A DNA stretch of 55,033 nt from assembly GCA_049292975.1 (NCBI GenBank), contig JBATRZ010000062.1, positions 1 through 55,033 on the forward strand, in the 5' to 3' direction. The notes under the pieces are model-generated. The model did no database searches and was not told where the DNA came from. It saw only the letters and a list, made by a program, of their open reading frames with translations. Of this stretch, positions 28,842 through 36,270 are shown piece by piece. Source of the stretch: JBGSWE01 sp049292975 (lineage in GTDB: Bacteria; Patescibacteriota; Saccharimonadia; Saccharimonadales; JACDBH01). The position numbers and the translations under genes are program-made. Within the stretch, counting starts at the first letter, position 1, and each line of letters begins with the position of its first letter.

Positions 28842-29765
28842 TCAGGCGGCGGACTTGGCGCTGTCGCGGCGCTGCTGTATTTGCACCAACTCGCTCGTCA
28901 TCTTCAGTGCCAGCTTGGCAACTTTGTGCGGATGCATCTGCGGGGTCAGGTGGCCGGCACCGCGGTCGGGATAAACCTGGAACAGGTCGAATATCCTGCC
29001 CCCGTCGGTGCCCTGCTCTACTAGTTTTAGGGGGAATAGCTCATCTCCGCCAAACTGCAGGGCGCCGCTTGGTATGCCTAGCTCACGAAGCCGCGCCGGG
29101 CGGCCGGTAATGTCGGCCGAGGCAATACGTACCGCTTCTTGACGGGCTTTGCCGGGATTTTGCCAGACATAGTTGGATGATGCGCGGACTATGCCCAGAC
29201 CGTAAGCGGGGTGGCTGGCCATCTCCCAGGTCAGTCGGGTAAAGACGCCGGGATTGCGCAGGGCGCGGCCAAGTATCCTGCGGGCATTGTCGTTCTTGAT
29301 AAGCCCGCCCGAACCCATCACCACTAGCGAACGGAATTCACCCGGGTGTTCCAGGCACGCCCGGCTGGCATTAGCCCCGCCCTCCGAATGGCCTTTGGCA
29401 TCTACTTTTTGCAAGTCCGGCATCAGCGCGCGTGCCGCGCCAAGCACTAGCATACCGGTGTTTACCTTATGGCCCTCGGGGTCATCCAGGAAGTCCGGAT
29501 GCATGATACGCGGGTAACCCAGCGTTATCGCCACCCTGCCGGCTACGGCATAGGCATTGGTCAGGCGGTCTGTACCTTCTATACCGTCAGTAAAGCCGGG
29601 GAACACTTCGATAGGGTGGTCGGACACTGGCTCAAACGGCCGTTTTACCGTAAACAATATCTGCTCGTGCGGTGTGGCAATCTGCCCTACGCCTACCTTA
29701 TACAGTAGCGGCCTGTCCTCGGGCAGCCATTGGAATTCATGCGTGATTTCCGGCATTGCAGCCAT
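28842..29765 (-). CDS. alpha/beta-hydrolase fold protein
   Basis: 307 residues, soluble. The nucleophile elbow KGHSEGGANASR (serine about residue 126) is followed by FRSLVVMGSGGLI, typical of alpha/beta hydrolases. An acid in the FGGDELFP segment and histidine in GAGHLTPQMHP complete a plausible triad. The lid region differs from known lipases. The substrate is unknown; esterase or lipase activity is possible, which could fit with the nearby fatty-acyl desaturase. There is no signal peptide. The gene is divergent from the small ORF at 29936. Confidence 0.85.
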   Translation of the reverse strand: MAAMPEITHEFQWLPEDRPLLYKVGVGQIATPHEQILFTVKRPFEPVSDHPIEVFPGFTDGIEGTDRLTNAYAVAGRVAITLGYPRIMHPDFLDDPEGHKVNTGMLVLGAARALMPDLQKVDAKGHSEGGANASRACLEHPGEFRSLVVMGSGGLIKNDNARRILGRALRNPGVFTRLTWEMASHPAYGLGIVRASSNYVWQNPGKARQEAVRIASADITGRPARLRELGIPSGALQFGGDELFPLKLVEQGTDGGRIFDLFQVYPDRGAGHLTPQMHPHKVAKLALKMTSELVQIQQRRDSAKSAA

Positions 29766-29935
29766 AATTTAAGCTAATTGTATGCTAGCTTAGGCATTTT
29801 ACAAGCAGATTATGCGTACATTTGTCCGCCTGTAGATATGTATATAGCGTAACTTTACTTAAGAATACGATCTTATCTTTTTGTCAATTTATTAATACAC
29901 ACCTCTGTTACATTAATAGTATACTGATGATACAT

Positions 29936-30172
29936 ATGGATTCGCTTCAAGACATCTTAGGCCGCCGGCAATTCGACGAACCGCCGGAGATTCAAGCAAT
30001 CAAGACTTTTGTGCGCAAAAATTTTAGCACCGATGTAGGGGTGCATGTCGGTCCGCACAGTATCACGGTCACTACGCCGTCCGCCAGTTTGGCAGGCAGT
30101 TTGCGCCCCCTGACGCACAAGCTAAAAAAAGATCTAGGTATTGATAAGAAAATATTTATCCGCATTGGTTAA
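29936..30172 (+). CDS. small DUF721/DciA-like protein
   Basis: 78 residues. The C-terminal half (VGPHSITVTTPSASLAGSLRPLTHKLKKDLGID ending KKIFIRIG) has the strand-helix pattern of the DUF721/DciA domain (basic peptide that binds DNA or helicase), but the protein is shorter than usual and the match is by pattern only. ATG 29936 is chosen because it starts the folded part and TATACT (29920-29925) lies ten bases before it. It precedes the desaturase gene by about 48 bases on the same strand. Confidence 0.55.
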   Translation: MDSLQDILGRRQFDEPPEIQAIKTFVRKNFSTDVGVHVGPHSITVTTPSASLAGSLRPLTHKLKKDLGIDKKIFIRIG

Positions 30173-30220
30173 GTGACATAAATCACTGTAGCTCCCATAT
30201 ATGCGTGTAGAATGAGGCCT

Positions 30221-31132
30221 ATGGCTGAGAGAGTTATATTTTCCGACCTAGGCGAGCATGACGAAATGTTCCTGAGCGAGCTGAGCGGCCGCATTGAGGC
30301 CCTGGCTGGCGACCATGCCGGTTCAGAAAAAGAGTACGACCCATACGAGTTCGTGGACGAGATGGACCAAGCCATTGCCGACGGCACACTGGACCTGGAT
30401 GATCCCGGCGCACAGCTGGACGAAGCCACCAAAGCCGCGCTGATAGTAAACCTGATTACAGAAGAAGGCATCCCAGAATACACCAGTACTATCCAGCGCA
30501 GACTGCCTTTCAACCATCCGCTGCGGCACTGGTCCCACCTGTGGACGGCCGACGAAGGCCGCCACGGGCCAACCATTGCCAATATTTTGCATCGTACCAA
30601 GCAGTTCAGCATGCGCGAACTTGAGCGTATGCGCATGGCCATGATGCGCTACCCTGATACGCCTCAGCCCGCCTCAGTTATCGAGAGTGTGGTGTATCCC
30701 GGCATCCAGGAACCCGCTACCGAGATAAGCCACCGCAATACCATGCGGCGTTTCCCGCGGGCGCTGGTAATCGCCAGGCGCGCTATAGGCCGCGTAACAC
30801 ACGATGAGGTCCGCCACGGCGGTTTCTACGCCGGCGTAGCCGAGGCAGCCATGGAAGTTAATCCGTCAGTGGTTGTCATCGCGGCAGGCCGCCAGGTGCG
30901 TGATTTTGCCATGCCCGGCAAAAGTATGCCCGGTTTTGAGGAGCGCGCCAGGATTATCAGGGAGGCCGATATTTTCGGCCCGCGCCAGCTGCGGCAGATT
31001 TATGATGATTTCTTGGTTAATAGGCTTGGTATCTTCCGCGCCGAGGGGCTATCGCCCGAGGCAGAAAAAGCCCGTGATTTCATAGCCAAGAGGCTTAAGC
31101 TGCTCGACAGGCTCAGCCGGACAGCCGGCTAA
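30221..31132 (+). CDS. acyl-[acyl-carrier-protein] desaturase
   Basis: About 303 residues of the soluble diiron fatty-acid desaturase family (plant stearoyl-ACP/mycobacterial DesA type). The two metal-binding motifs are present: WTADEGRHGPTI (E-x2-H) and VTHDEVRHGGFY (E-x2-H), with preceding glutamates EEGIPEY and EPATEISH. The enzyme inserts a cis double bond in acyl chains carried on ACP using O2 and reduced ferredoxin. Start ATG 30221 is preferred over 30212 because TAGAAT (30208-30213) ends seven bases upstream. No fatty-acid synthesis genes are in the window, so the acyl substrates may come from a host. Confidence 0.88.
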   Translation: MAERVIFSDLGEHDEMFLSELSGRIEALAGDHAGSEKEYDPYEFVDEMDQAIADGTLDLDDPGAQLDEATKAALIVNLITEEGIPEYTSTIQRRLPFNHPLRHWSHLWTADEGRHGPTIANILHRTKQFSMRELERMRMAMMRYPDTPQPASVIESVVYPGIQEPATEISHRNTMRRFPRALVIARRAIGRVTHDEVRHGGFYAGVAEAAMEVNPSVVVIAAGRQVRDFAMPGKSMPGFEERARIIREADIFGPRQLRQIYDDFLVNRLGIFRAEGLSPEAEKARDFIAKRLKLLDRLSRTAG

Positions 31133-31153
31133 CTACCGGCTTGCAATATTTTA

Positions 31154-31729
31154 CTAATTATTTTCGTAAGCTAAGAAGGTTCTTACCATTTTAATGGTGT
31201 GCTTGTTGCCCAGGTACGCGATGGCCTTTATGCCCGATTGCGCGGCGGCCAGGCAATTGATGGCTGTATCGTCAATAAAGATGCATTCCTCCGGCCGCAG
31301 TGCCAGGCGGCGGGCTGCCAGAGCAAAGATTTCCGGATCTGGTTTGACCAGGCCGACTTCGCTGGATATAACAATATCGTCAAACATGCGCTTTTGCTCA
31401 TCCGCGTCAAAAAACCGGCCGATGGCATCCTTGCTGACATTGGTTAATACCGATACCTTGTATTCGCTGCGTAGTTCGGCAACATAGTCTAGCAGCTCTT
31501 GGTTGCGGTGATAGAGCGTTGTTTCATCACTGATTCGTCCGGGCGTGGAACCAGTGAGCTTTGCCACCTTGGTATTAAACTCTTCTTCGTTTATCGCGCC
31601 CAGGTCGGCTTCTCGCTCCAGGTCGTCAATCTGCTGCTGCACGGCCCTATCATGGCCAGATTTATAAGACTCATGACCCTGCCGCTGCAATAAAACGCCA
31701 AAGCAATCAAATATTATAGCCTTAATCAT
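31154..31729 (-). CDS. HAD-superfamily hydrolase
   Basis: 191 residues. HAD motif I is KAIIFDCFGVLL (nucleophile Asp; the second Asp is replaced by Phe-Gly as in YihX/epoxide-hydrolase-type HADs), motif II VLTNVS, motif III lysine in EVGLVKPDPEIF, motif IV FIDDTAINCLAA. The cap domain between motifs I and II is helical. It probably dephosphorylates small metabolites; substrate unknown. It converges with the desaturase gene (22 bases between stops). TAATAT (31744-31739) lies nine bases before the ATG. Confidence 0.9.
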   Translation of the reverse strand: MIKAIIFDCFGVLLQRQGHESYKSGHDRAVQQQIDDLEREADLGAINEEEFNTKVAKLTGSTPGRISDETTLYHRNQELLDYVAELRSEYKVSVLTNVSKDAIGRFFDADEQKRMFDDIVISSEVGLVKPDPEIFALAARRLALRPEECIFIDDTAINCLAAAQSGIKAIAYLGNKHTIKMVRTFLAYENN

Positions 31730-31870
31730 GTTGTATCTATATTACCCTATTTCCTTAGTGCTATCATGAGCTAACCTGTCCGGGCGGTAACGTCTGGTTG
31801 CAGTTTTATTACTCTGCCAGCTCCTTGGCTGATTTGTTGTACTTGTCCAATGCTACACCGTATATATGGT

Positions 31871-32263
31871 TCAGGACTTTTGCTTATCAGAAGACTGGCC
31901 GCTAACTTCTGATTCTATGAGTTCCAGCAGGCTGGCTGGCGTAATATTGGCCTTGAGCACGTTCATGCGCGCCCCAAGCTCCAGCGCTTCCTTGATCTCC
32001 CCGCCCAAGGCCAGATTGGACATGACGATGATTTTTGTTTTAGGTGATGTATGCTTGAGATCCGCGAGTTTCAGGAATTCCACACCGTTGCAAACCGGCA
32101 TCATGATATCCAGCAGTATCAAGTCGTAGGAGTGTTTCTTGCACAGCTGCAGGGCTTGCCGGCCGTTGCGGGCGGTATCTACCTGGTACGAGTGCATCTT
32201 TAGGACTATGCCTATCGGCTCGCTAATGACATCCTCGTCCTCAACCAATAAGACCCGCGGCAC
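31871..32263 (-). CDS. single-domain response regulator
   Basis: 130 residues: a receiver domain only (LLVEDEDVISEPIG acidic pocket, phospho-acceptor Asp52 in LILLDIMMP, VMSNLA and the conserved lysine in VLKANITP). No DNA-binding domain follows, so it must act by protein contact or on another protein. The start is GTG and overlaps by one base the TAG of the histidine kinase (TAGTG). GGAGACATATA precedes it. It pairs with the kinase. Confidence 0.93.
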   Translation of the reverse strand: MPRVLLVEDEDVISEPIGIVLKMHSYQVDTARNGRQALQLCKKHSYDLILLDIMMPVCNGVEFLKLADLKHTSPKTKIIVMSNLALGGEIKEALELGARMNVLKANITPASLLELIESEVSGQSSDKQKS

Positions 32264-33432
32264 TATATGTCTCCTTCCGGCAATCTTATAGTAAAGGCCG
32301 TGCCCTTGCCTTTTTGCGATTCCAGCTCTATGGCACCATCATGCAGCTTGATAATCTTATCCGCCCAGTACAAGCCCAGCCCGCTGCCCGATACCTTTTG
32401 GGTTAGTTTGTTGTTGGCGCGGCCGAACTTCTCGAATATTTTAGACTGGTCTTTCTTGGCAATGCCCACGCCGTTATCTTCGATGGATATATATACATCC
32501 CCACTCTCTTCTCGCACACTCACGGTAATATTGCCCTTGTCGGGCGTGTACTTGCTGGCGTTGTCTATGAGGTTTTCGATGACCATCCTCAGCCGCACTT
32601 TGTCTATATTGGCTCGTATTGTTTTGGCAGGCGATTTGTAGGCGACGCCCTGGTTCCTGCCTTTGAACGAATCAACCTGCTCATCAATAACATCTGCCAC
32701 CAGCTCGCCGATGTCTGTCACTGTCTTTACCAGAATCACCTTGCCGGCGTCCACTTGGGCAACACGCAGCAGGTCGTTTACGATTTCTATCTGGCGGTCA
32801 TTGCTGGCATAGGCTTTGTGCAAATAATCCATTTGCAGTTCGCTAAGCGGCCCCGCGTAACCCTCTAGCAGCAGATTAAGGTACTGCTTGACGCCGGTAG
32901 CCGGCGTGCGCAGCTGGTGGGACGCTAAAGATATAAACTCGTCTTTGGTGGCGCTCAGAGCCTGCAACTCCTTGTACGAGGCCTCCAGCCGGACATTGGC
33001 CTTGTACAGATTGTCTTCGTACTTTTTGCGCTCGGTCAGATCACGGGTTACCTTGGCAAAACCAATGTGATTACCTTCCGTATCGAATAACGCGGTAATA
33101 ATAACATTGGCCCAGAACCGCGTGCCATCCTTGCGTACGCGCCAGCTCTCGTCCTCGACGCGGCCTTCTTTCATGGCCACTTCCAGCTCCCATTCGGGTT
33201 TCTTGTTCTGCTTGTCTATAGGGGTGTAGAAGATAGAGAAGTGCTTGCCGATGATTTCATCGGGCAGGTAACCCTTGAACCGCTGCGCGCCCGTATTCCA
33301 GCTGGCGATGTGCCCAGTGGTATCAAGATGGAATATGGCGTAGTCCTTGATGGTCTCAACCAGCAGGCGGTAGCGGTCAAGCTCGCGCGTGTTGCTTATG
33401 CTGACTTGTTTTTTGGTTTGCTTAACGGGCAA
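32263..33432 (-). CDS. PAS-domain sensor histidine kinase, cytoplasmic
   Basis: 389 residues. The PAS domain (about 20-135: KDYAIFHLDTTGHIASWNTGAQRFKGY) leads via a coiled coil into HisKA with phospho-accepting His172 (FISLASHQLRTPATG) and HATPase (NLIDNASKYTP, SIEDNGVGI, GSGLGLYWADKI). No membrane segment is present, so it senses an intracellular signal; no heme or flavin motif is evident. The start is TTG, supported by GGAGG seven bases upstream. The kinase phosphorylates the receiver protein encoded directly downstream. Confidence 0.94.
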   Translation of the reverse strand: MPVKQTKKQVSISNTRELDRYRLLVETIKDYAIFHLDTTGHIASWNTGAQRFKGYLPDEIIGKHFSIFYTPIDKQNKKPEWELEVAMKEGRVEDESWRVRKDGTRFWANVIITALFDTEGNHIGFAKVTRDLTERKKYEDNLYKANVRLEASYKELQALSATKDEFISLASHQLRTPATGVKQYLNLLLEGYAGPLSELQMDYLHKAYASNDRQIEIVNDLLRVAQVDAGKVILVKTVTDIGELVADVIDEQVDSFKGRNQGVAYKSPAKTIRANIDKVRLRMVIENLIDNASKYTPDKGNITVSVREESGDVYISIEDNGVGIAKKDQSKIFEKFGRANNKLTQKVSGSGLGLYWADKIIKLHDGAIELESQKGKGTAFTIRLPEGDI

Positions 33433-33523
33433 CGCCAGTCCTCCTGCTTACTACCACCTTGGTTACACTTGTCATTGTACCAGCGCGGTTTTTCCATACA
33501 AAGGACAAACATACTATCCGGCG

Positions 33524-33658
33524 TTAGATAGCAGCAAGAATAATCATCACGATATAAAAAGAAAAGAAATAAATCATCTGCGTAATCCAGAACTTCTGCT
33601 TACCCATAAATAGGGGCGAGAAATACAGCTGCTCACTGTACAGCAAATAACCGTGCAT
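33524..33658 (-). CDS. possible small membrane protein, 44 residues
   Basis: MHGYLLYSEQLYFSPLF followed by MGKQKFWITQMIYFFSFYIVMIILAAI forms one hydrophobic C-terminal helix. The composition is that of a real small membrane protein. TACAAT lies very close to the ATG, so the second ATG (about 33607) could be the start. No family is recognised. The gap 33433-33768 holds nothing else clear. Confidence 0.4.
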   Translation of the reverse strand: MHGYLLYSEQLYFSPLFMGKQKFWITQMIYFFSFYIVMIILAAI

Positions 33659-33768
33659 TGTATTTGTAATCAAAAACGACAAAAACAGGCTAAGTAGTAT
33701 TGTTTAAGAATAGAGATGATAGACCTGTGTTTCTAGGAGATCAAATACGCATGTGAGATATTTAATTT

Positions 33769-34623
33769 ATGGCAAAAAAGAAAAGTCAAAAAACAAGCGC
33801 GCCAATTCCCCCAATACTTAGGCTTCTACCTAACACGCCTAAATCTCAACCCGGAAAAGCAAGCAAATATGCAAAACTAATCTGGCCATTTTGGATTCTG
33901 TTATTGATAGCTTTGGCGCTATATGCGCACATCTTCCTTAAATATGGCGGTTTGCAAGGCTACCGGCTAGAATCCGCAAGGTTTCCTGGCATAGAAAGCG
34001 CAGAGATCGCGAGCGTAAGGGATAACACCTTGGCGTATGTGAATGATTTGAATGGCAAAATCGGGCCAAATTCGGACATGGCAGCCACATATGCCTCCCC
34101 ACTACAGACTGCTGACCTTTGCGAAAAAGGCAAACACGAGAATCCCACCTTTAAGTTTAAAGGCCGTTACGACAACTGGGCGTATAGCTGCAAAATTAGT
34201 ACAATGCAATATTTTGTTTACGACAAACCTTTCTGCGAAGTAGCGGCCGGTCTTGTCGCGCAGAAACTCCCATTCATGACATACCAGAAGAAGTATGACT
34301 GCAGGCAAAGCGTACCTGAAATAGGTGAGGGCTTAAGCTTCTTTTCCTATGATGACCCAACGCCTGCCCATGAATCATATCCCAAGCTGCTACATATGAA
34401 CTTCAGGCTAAAGGATTTAGACGAGTTCAATATATCATTAGGCCCATATGGGACGGGTTTTCCCGACATATTCTTCAACTGCTCCTACAACATAGAACGA
34501 ACCGCGTATTGTTCAGACAAGCAGGTTGATAAACAATACCGCCAAGAAATACTGTTACTGCCAGCCGAAAGCAGCAGAACGATCATCGAAGCCAATTACG
34601 ATAAAACATATTATGAGAAATAA
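33769..34623 (+). CDS. membrane-anchored protein, unknown
   Basis: 284 residues. A basic cytoplasmic segment with KKKSQKT is followed by one membrane helix at about 42-62 (IWPFWILLLIALALYAHIFL) and an outer domain with several cysteines (ADLCEKGK, YSCKIS, KPFCEVA, KYDCRQS, FFNCSY, AYCSDK) that could form disulfide bonds. No family is recognised. The base composition is more AT-rich than neighbouring genes. It may be an accessory envelope protein. Confidence 0.65.
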   Translation: MAKKKSQKTSAPIPPILRLLPNTPKSQPGKASKYAKLIWPFWILLLIALALYAHIFLKYGGLQGYRLESARFPGIESAEIASVRDNTLAYVNDLNGKIGPNSDMAATYASPLQTADLCEKGKHENPTFKFKGRYDNWAYSCKISTMQYFVYDKPFCEVAAGLVAQKLPFMTYQKKYDCRQSVPEIGEGLSFFSYDDPTPAHESYPKLLHMNFRLKDLDEFNISLGPYGTGFPDIFFNCSYNIERTAYCSDKQVDKQYRQEILLLPAESSRTIIEANYDKTYYEK

Positions 34624-34662
34624 CGGATGAACGTGCCTAAGAAGCAGTATTGTCCCTGCCCT

Positions 34663-35118
34663 TCAATCTGAGGCTGAATTATCAGCGGTACGATTTGGAA
34701 ACGTAAAATAAGTCTTGCCCGTCTTATAGGATTCGGCATAGGCCGTAAAGCATCCGAAGAGATTATCAGGCAGATTTTCTAAATCATACCAATCCCATGA
34801 CTCAAGCTTCTCGGGCTCCAAGACTTGAGGGTCACCCGCTTCCCAATCAGCCGCAAAACCGAAGTCTACATAATGCTTCGGGAAATACTTCAGCAGATCC
34901 GATACGCATAGCAGCCTCAGATTAGTGACCTTTATGCCACATTCTTCGGCTATCTCACGTAAGGCCGTCTGCTCGGCTGTTTCGCCGTATTCCAAATGTC
35001 CCCCAGGCCCGCCGTATTCGTTTGCACCATGGGCATTCTTACGTTTGCCCAAGAGGACTTTGCCGTCCTTCACTACGAATACGCCCACGCCCACCTTAAC
35101 TTTCTGCTCTTCACTCAT
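34663..35118 (-). CDS. Nudix hydrolase
   Basis: 151 residues with a complete Nudix box G-x5-E-x7-REUxEEx-GU: GGHLEYGETAEQTALREIAEECGI (about 38-61, read in parts). It hydrolyses nucleoside diphosphates linked to another group. The closest resemblance is to MutT/NUDT15-like enzymes that clean damaged dNTPs, but the substrate cannot be assigned. The TAGACT sequence six bases before the ATG may be its -10. Confidence 0.93.
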   Translation of the reverse strand: MSEEQKVKVGVGVFVVKDGKVLLGKRKNAHGANEYGGPGGHLEYGETAEQTALREIAEECGIKVTNLRLLCVSDLLKYFPKHYVDFGFAADWEAGDPQVLEPEKLESWDWYDLENLPDNLFGCFTAYAESYKTGKTYFTFPNRTADNSASD

Positions 35119-35147
35119 AGCCGTAGTCTACCACCCCCTATAAAATC

Positions 35148-35672
35148 CTACTTTAAACTCGATAGGAAGTGCTTTACAACCCTGGAACTACGGAGTGTTA
35201 CGATCTTGTCTTTGGGATACTTACTAAGCTCGGCCCGTATGACCGGGGACTGCTCCCTGCTGAAGTTCAGGACGTATTTGAGGAAGCCTGGGTCTATTCT
35301 TTCATTCCAACTTTCGGGCATTTCTTCACGGATCTTGTTGCGATACTGCACTCGCCGTTTGAAGATGCGGTAGACATAAACGCTCGGTGGAAGGTCAAGA
35401 TAAATCGTCAGGTCTGCCATGGGTACGCGGAAATCCAGCGTAAATTTGTAGACACCTTCCATAATCCACTTCTCCGCCTTAGCCTCCTGCTTAATCTTTT
35501 TGATGAAGCCTGGCCTGTCCTCCAAAAAATAATATGTCTCGGAAAATGCAATCTTATCCATATGAATAATCGGTAATTCATACGCTTTGGCTAGTTTCCG
35601 GGCCAAAGTAGTCTTGCCCGAGCCTGGCGGCCCGATAATATTGATCCGCTTGTACTTCATTCGCTCAAGCAT
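35148..35672 (-). CDS. P-loop kinase, topology-modulation/adenylate kinase-like
   Basis: About 174 residues. P-loop NIIGPPGSGKTTLARKLAKAY is followed by PIIHMDKIAFSE (Asp of the nucleotide kinase type) and DLTIYLDLPPSVYVYRIFKRRVQYRNK as LID-like segment. The arrangement matches FlaR-type small kinases. Start 35672 is chosen because GGAAGGA lies about five bases before it; a longer frame without such a site exists. Substrate unknown. It lies 44 bases downstream of the histidine phosphatase. Confidence 0.8.
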   Translation of the reverse strand: MLERMKYKRINIIGPPGSGKTTLARKLAKAYELPIIHMDKIAFSETYYFLEDRPGFIKKIKQEAKAEKWIMEGVYKFTLDFRVPMADLTIYLDLPPSVYVYRIFKRRVQYRNKIREEMPESWNERIDPGFLKYVLNFSREQSPVIRAELSKYPKDKIVTLRSSRVVKHFLSSLK

Positions 35673-35715
35673 ACCATCCTTCCGAAAATAACAGATGAAA
35701 AACCAAAAAGCGGAA

Positions 35716-36270
35716 TTAAATCTTGCCCCAGTTCTTGCCAATTTCTATTTTCACCACCTCCGCGTTACCGGTTTTGAGTGACCAGTCAAAATCTTTATAT
35801 TCCAAATGACCACAAGCGATATTTCGCATAAAGAATCCCAATATTGCGTGACCGACAACCAGGATATTACCCTTTGAGCTGCGTGCCGCTTCCGCTATCC
35901 CACTTATGGCCTTTTGGGCTCGTTTGATCAGCTCCTGGTGCGTTTCGACTCCCCTGCCATTCTCAAGTTCGTAGAAGAAATTCTTGTTTTCGGGACGAGG
36001 CTCGCCTTTGTACTCGCCGAGATTACGCTCGGTAAGTTCACGCAACACGACTATGTCTATGCCGCCCAACTCTTCCGAAATAATTTGAGCCGTCTGCCCT
36101 GCCCGGACAAGAGGTGAAACGAGTATGGTTGTAATCCCCTTGTCTTTGAGCAAGCCTGCGGCGATTTTGGCCTGTTCACTGCCCGCTTCTGTCAGCTGAA
36201 CCTCATCTGACGATACGTTGTCATCTCGGTTGGCCTCGCTCTGCCCGTGCCTGATAAAATATACCGTCAT
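35716..36270 (-). CDS. histidine phosphatase family protein
   Basis: 184 residues. Phosphohistidine motif VYFIRHGQSEANR, second arginine in VSPLVRAGQTAQI, acidic residue in LRELTERNLGEYKGE and second histidine VVGHAILGFF define the phosphoglycerate mutase-like branch. It may act on a phosphorylated sugar, nucleotide or protein. The start overlaps the stop of polA by four bases (36267-36270), indicating co-translation. A Glu-rich middle is typical. Confidence 0.93.
   Translation of the reverse strand: MTVYFIRHGQSEANRDDNVSSDEVQLTEAGSEQAKIAAGLLKDKGITTILVSPLVRAGQTAQIISEELGGIDIVVLRELTERNLGEYKGEPRPENKNFFYELENGRGVETHQELIKRAQKAISGIAEAARSSKGNILVVGHAILGFFMRNIACGHLEYKDFDWSLKTGNAEVVKIEIGKNWGKI

Noticed and set aside
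31795..31870. Short frame AKVLNHIYGVALDKYNKSAKELAE downstream of the response regulator
   Set aside because: Only 24 residues, preceded by a stop and without a start codon; may be a gene remnant but too short to call.
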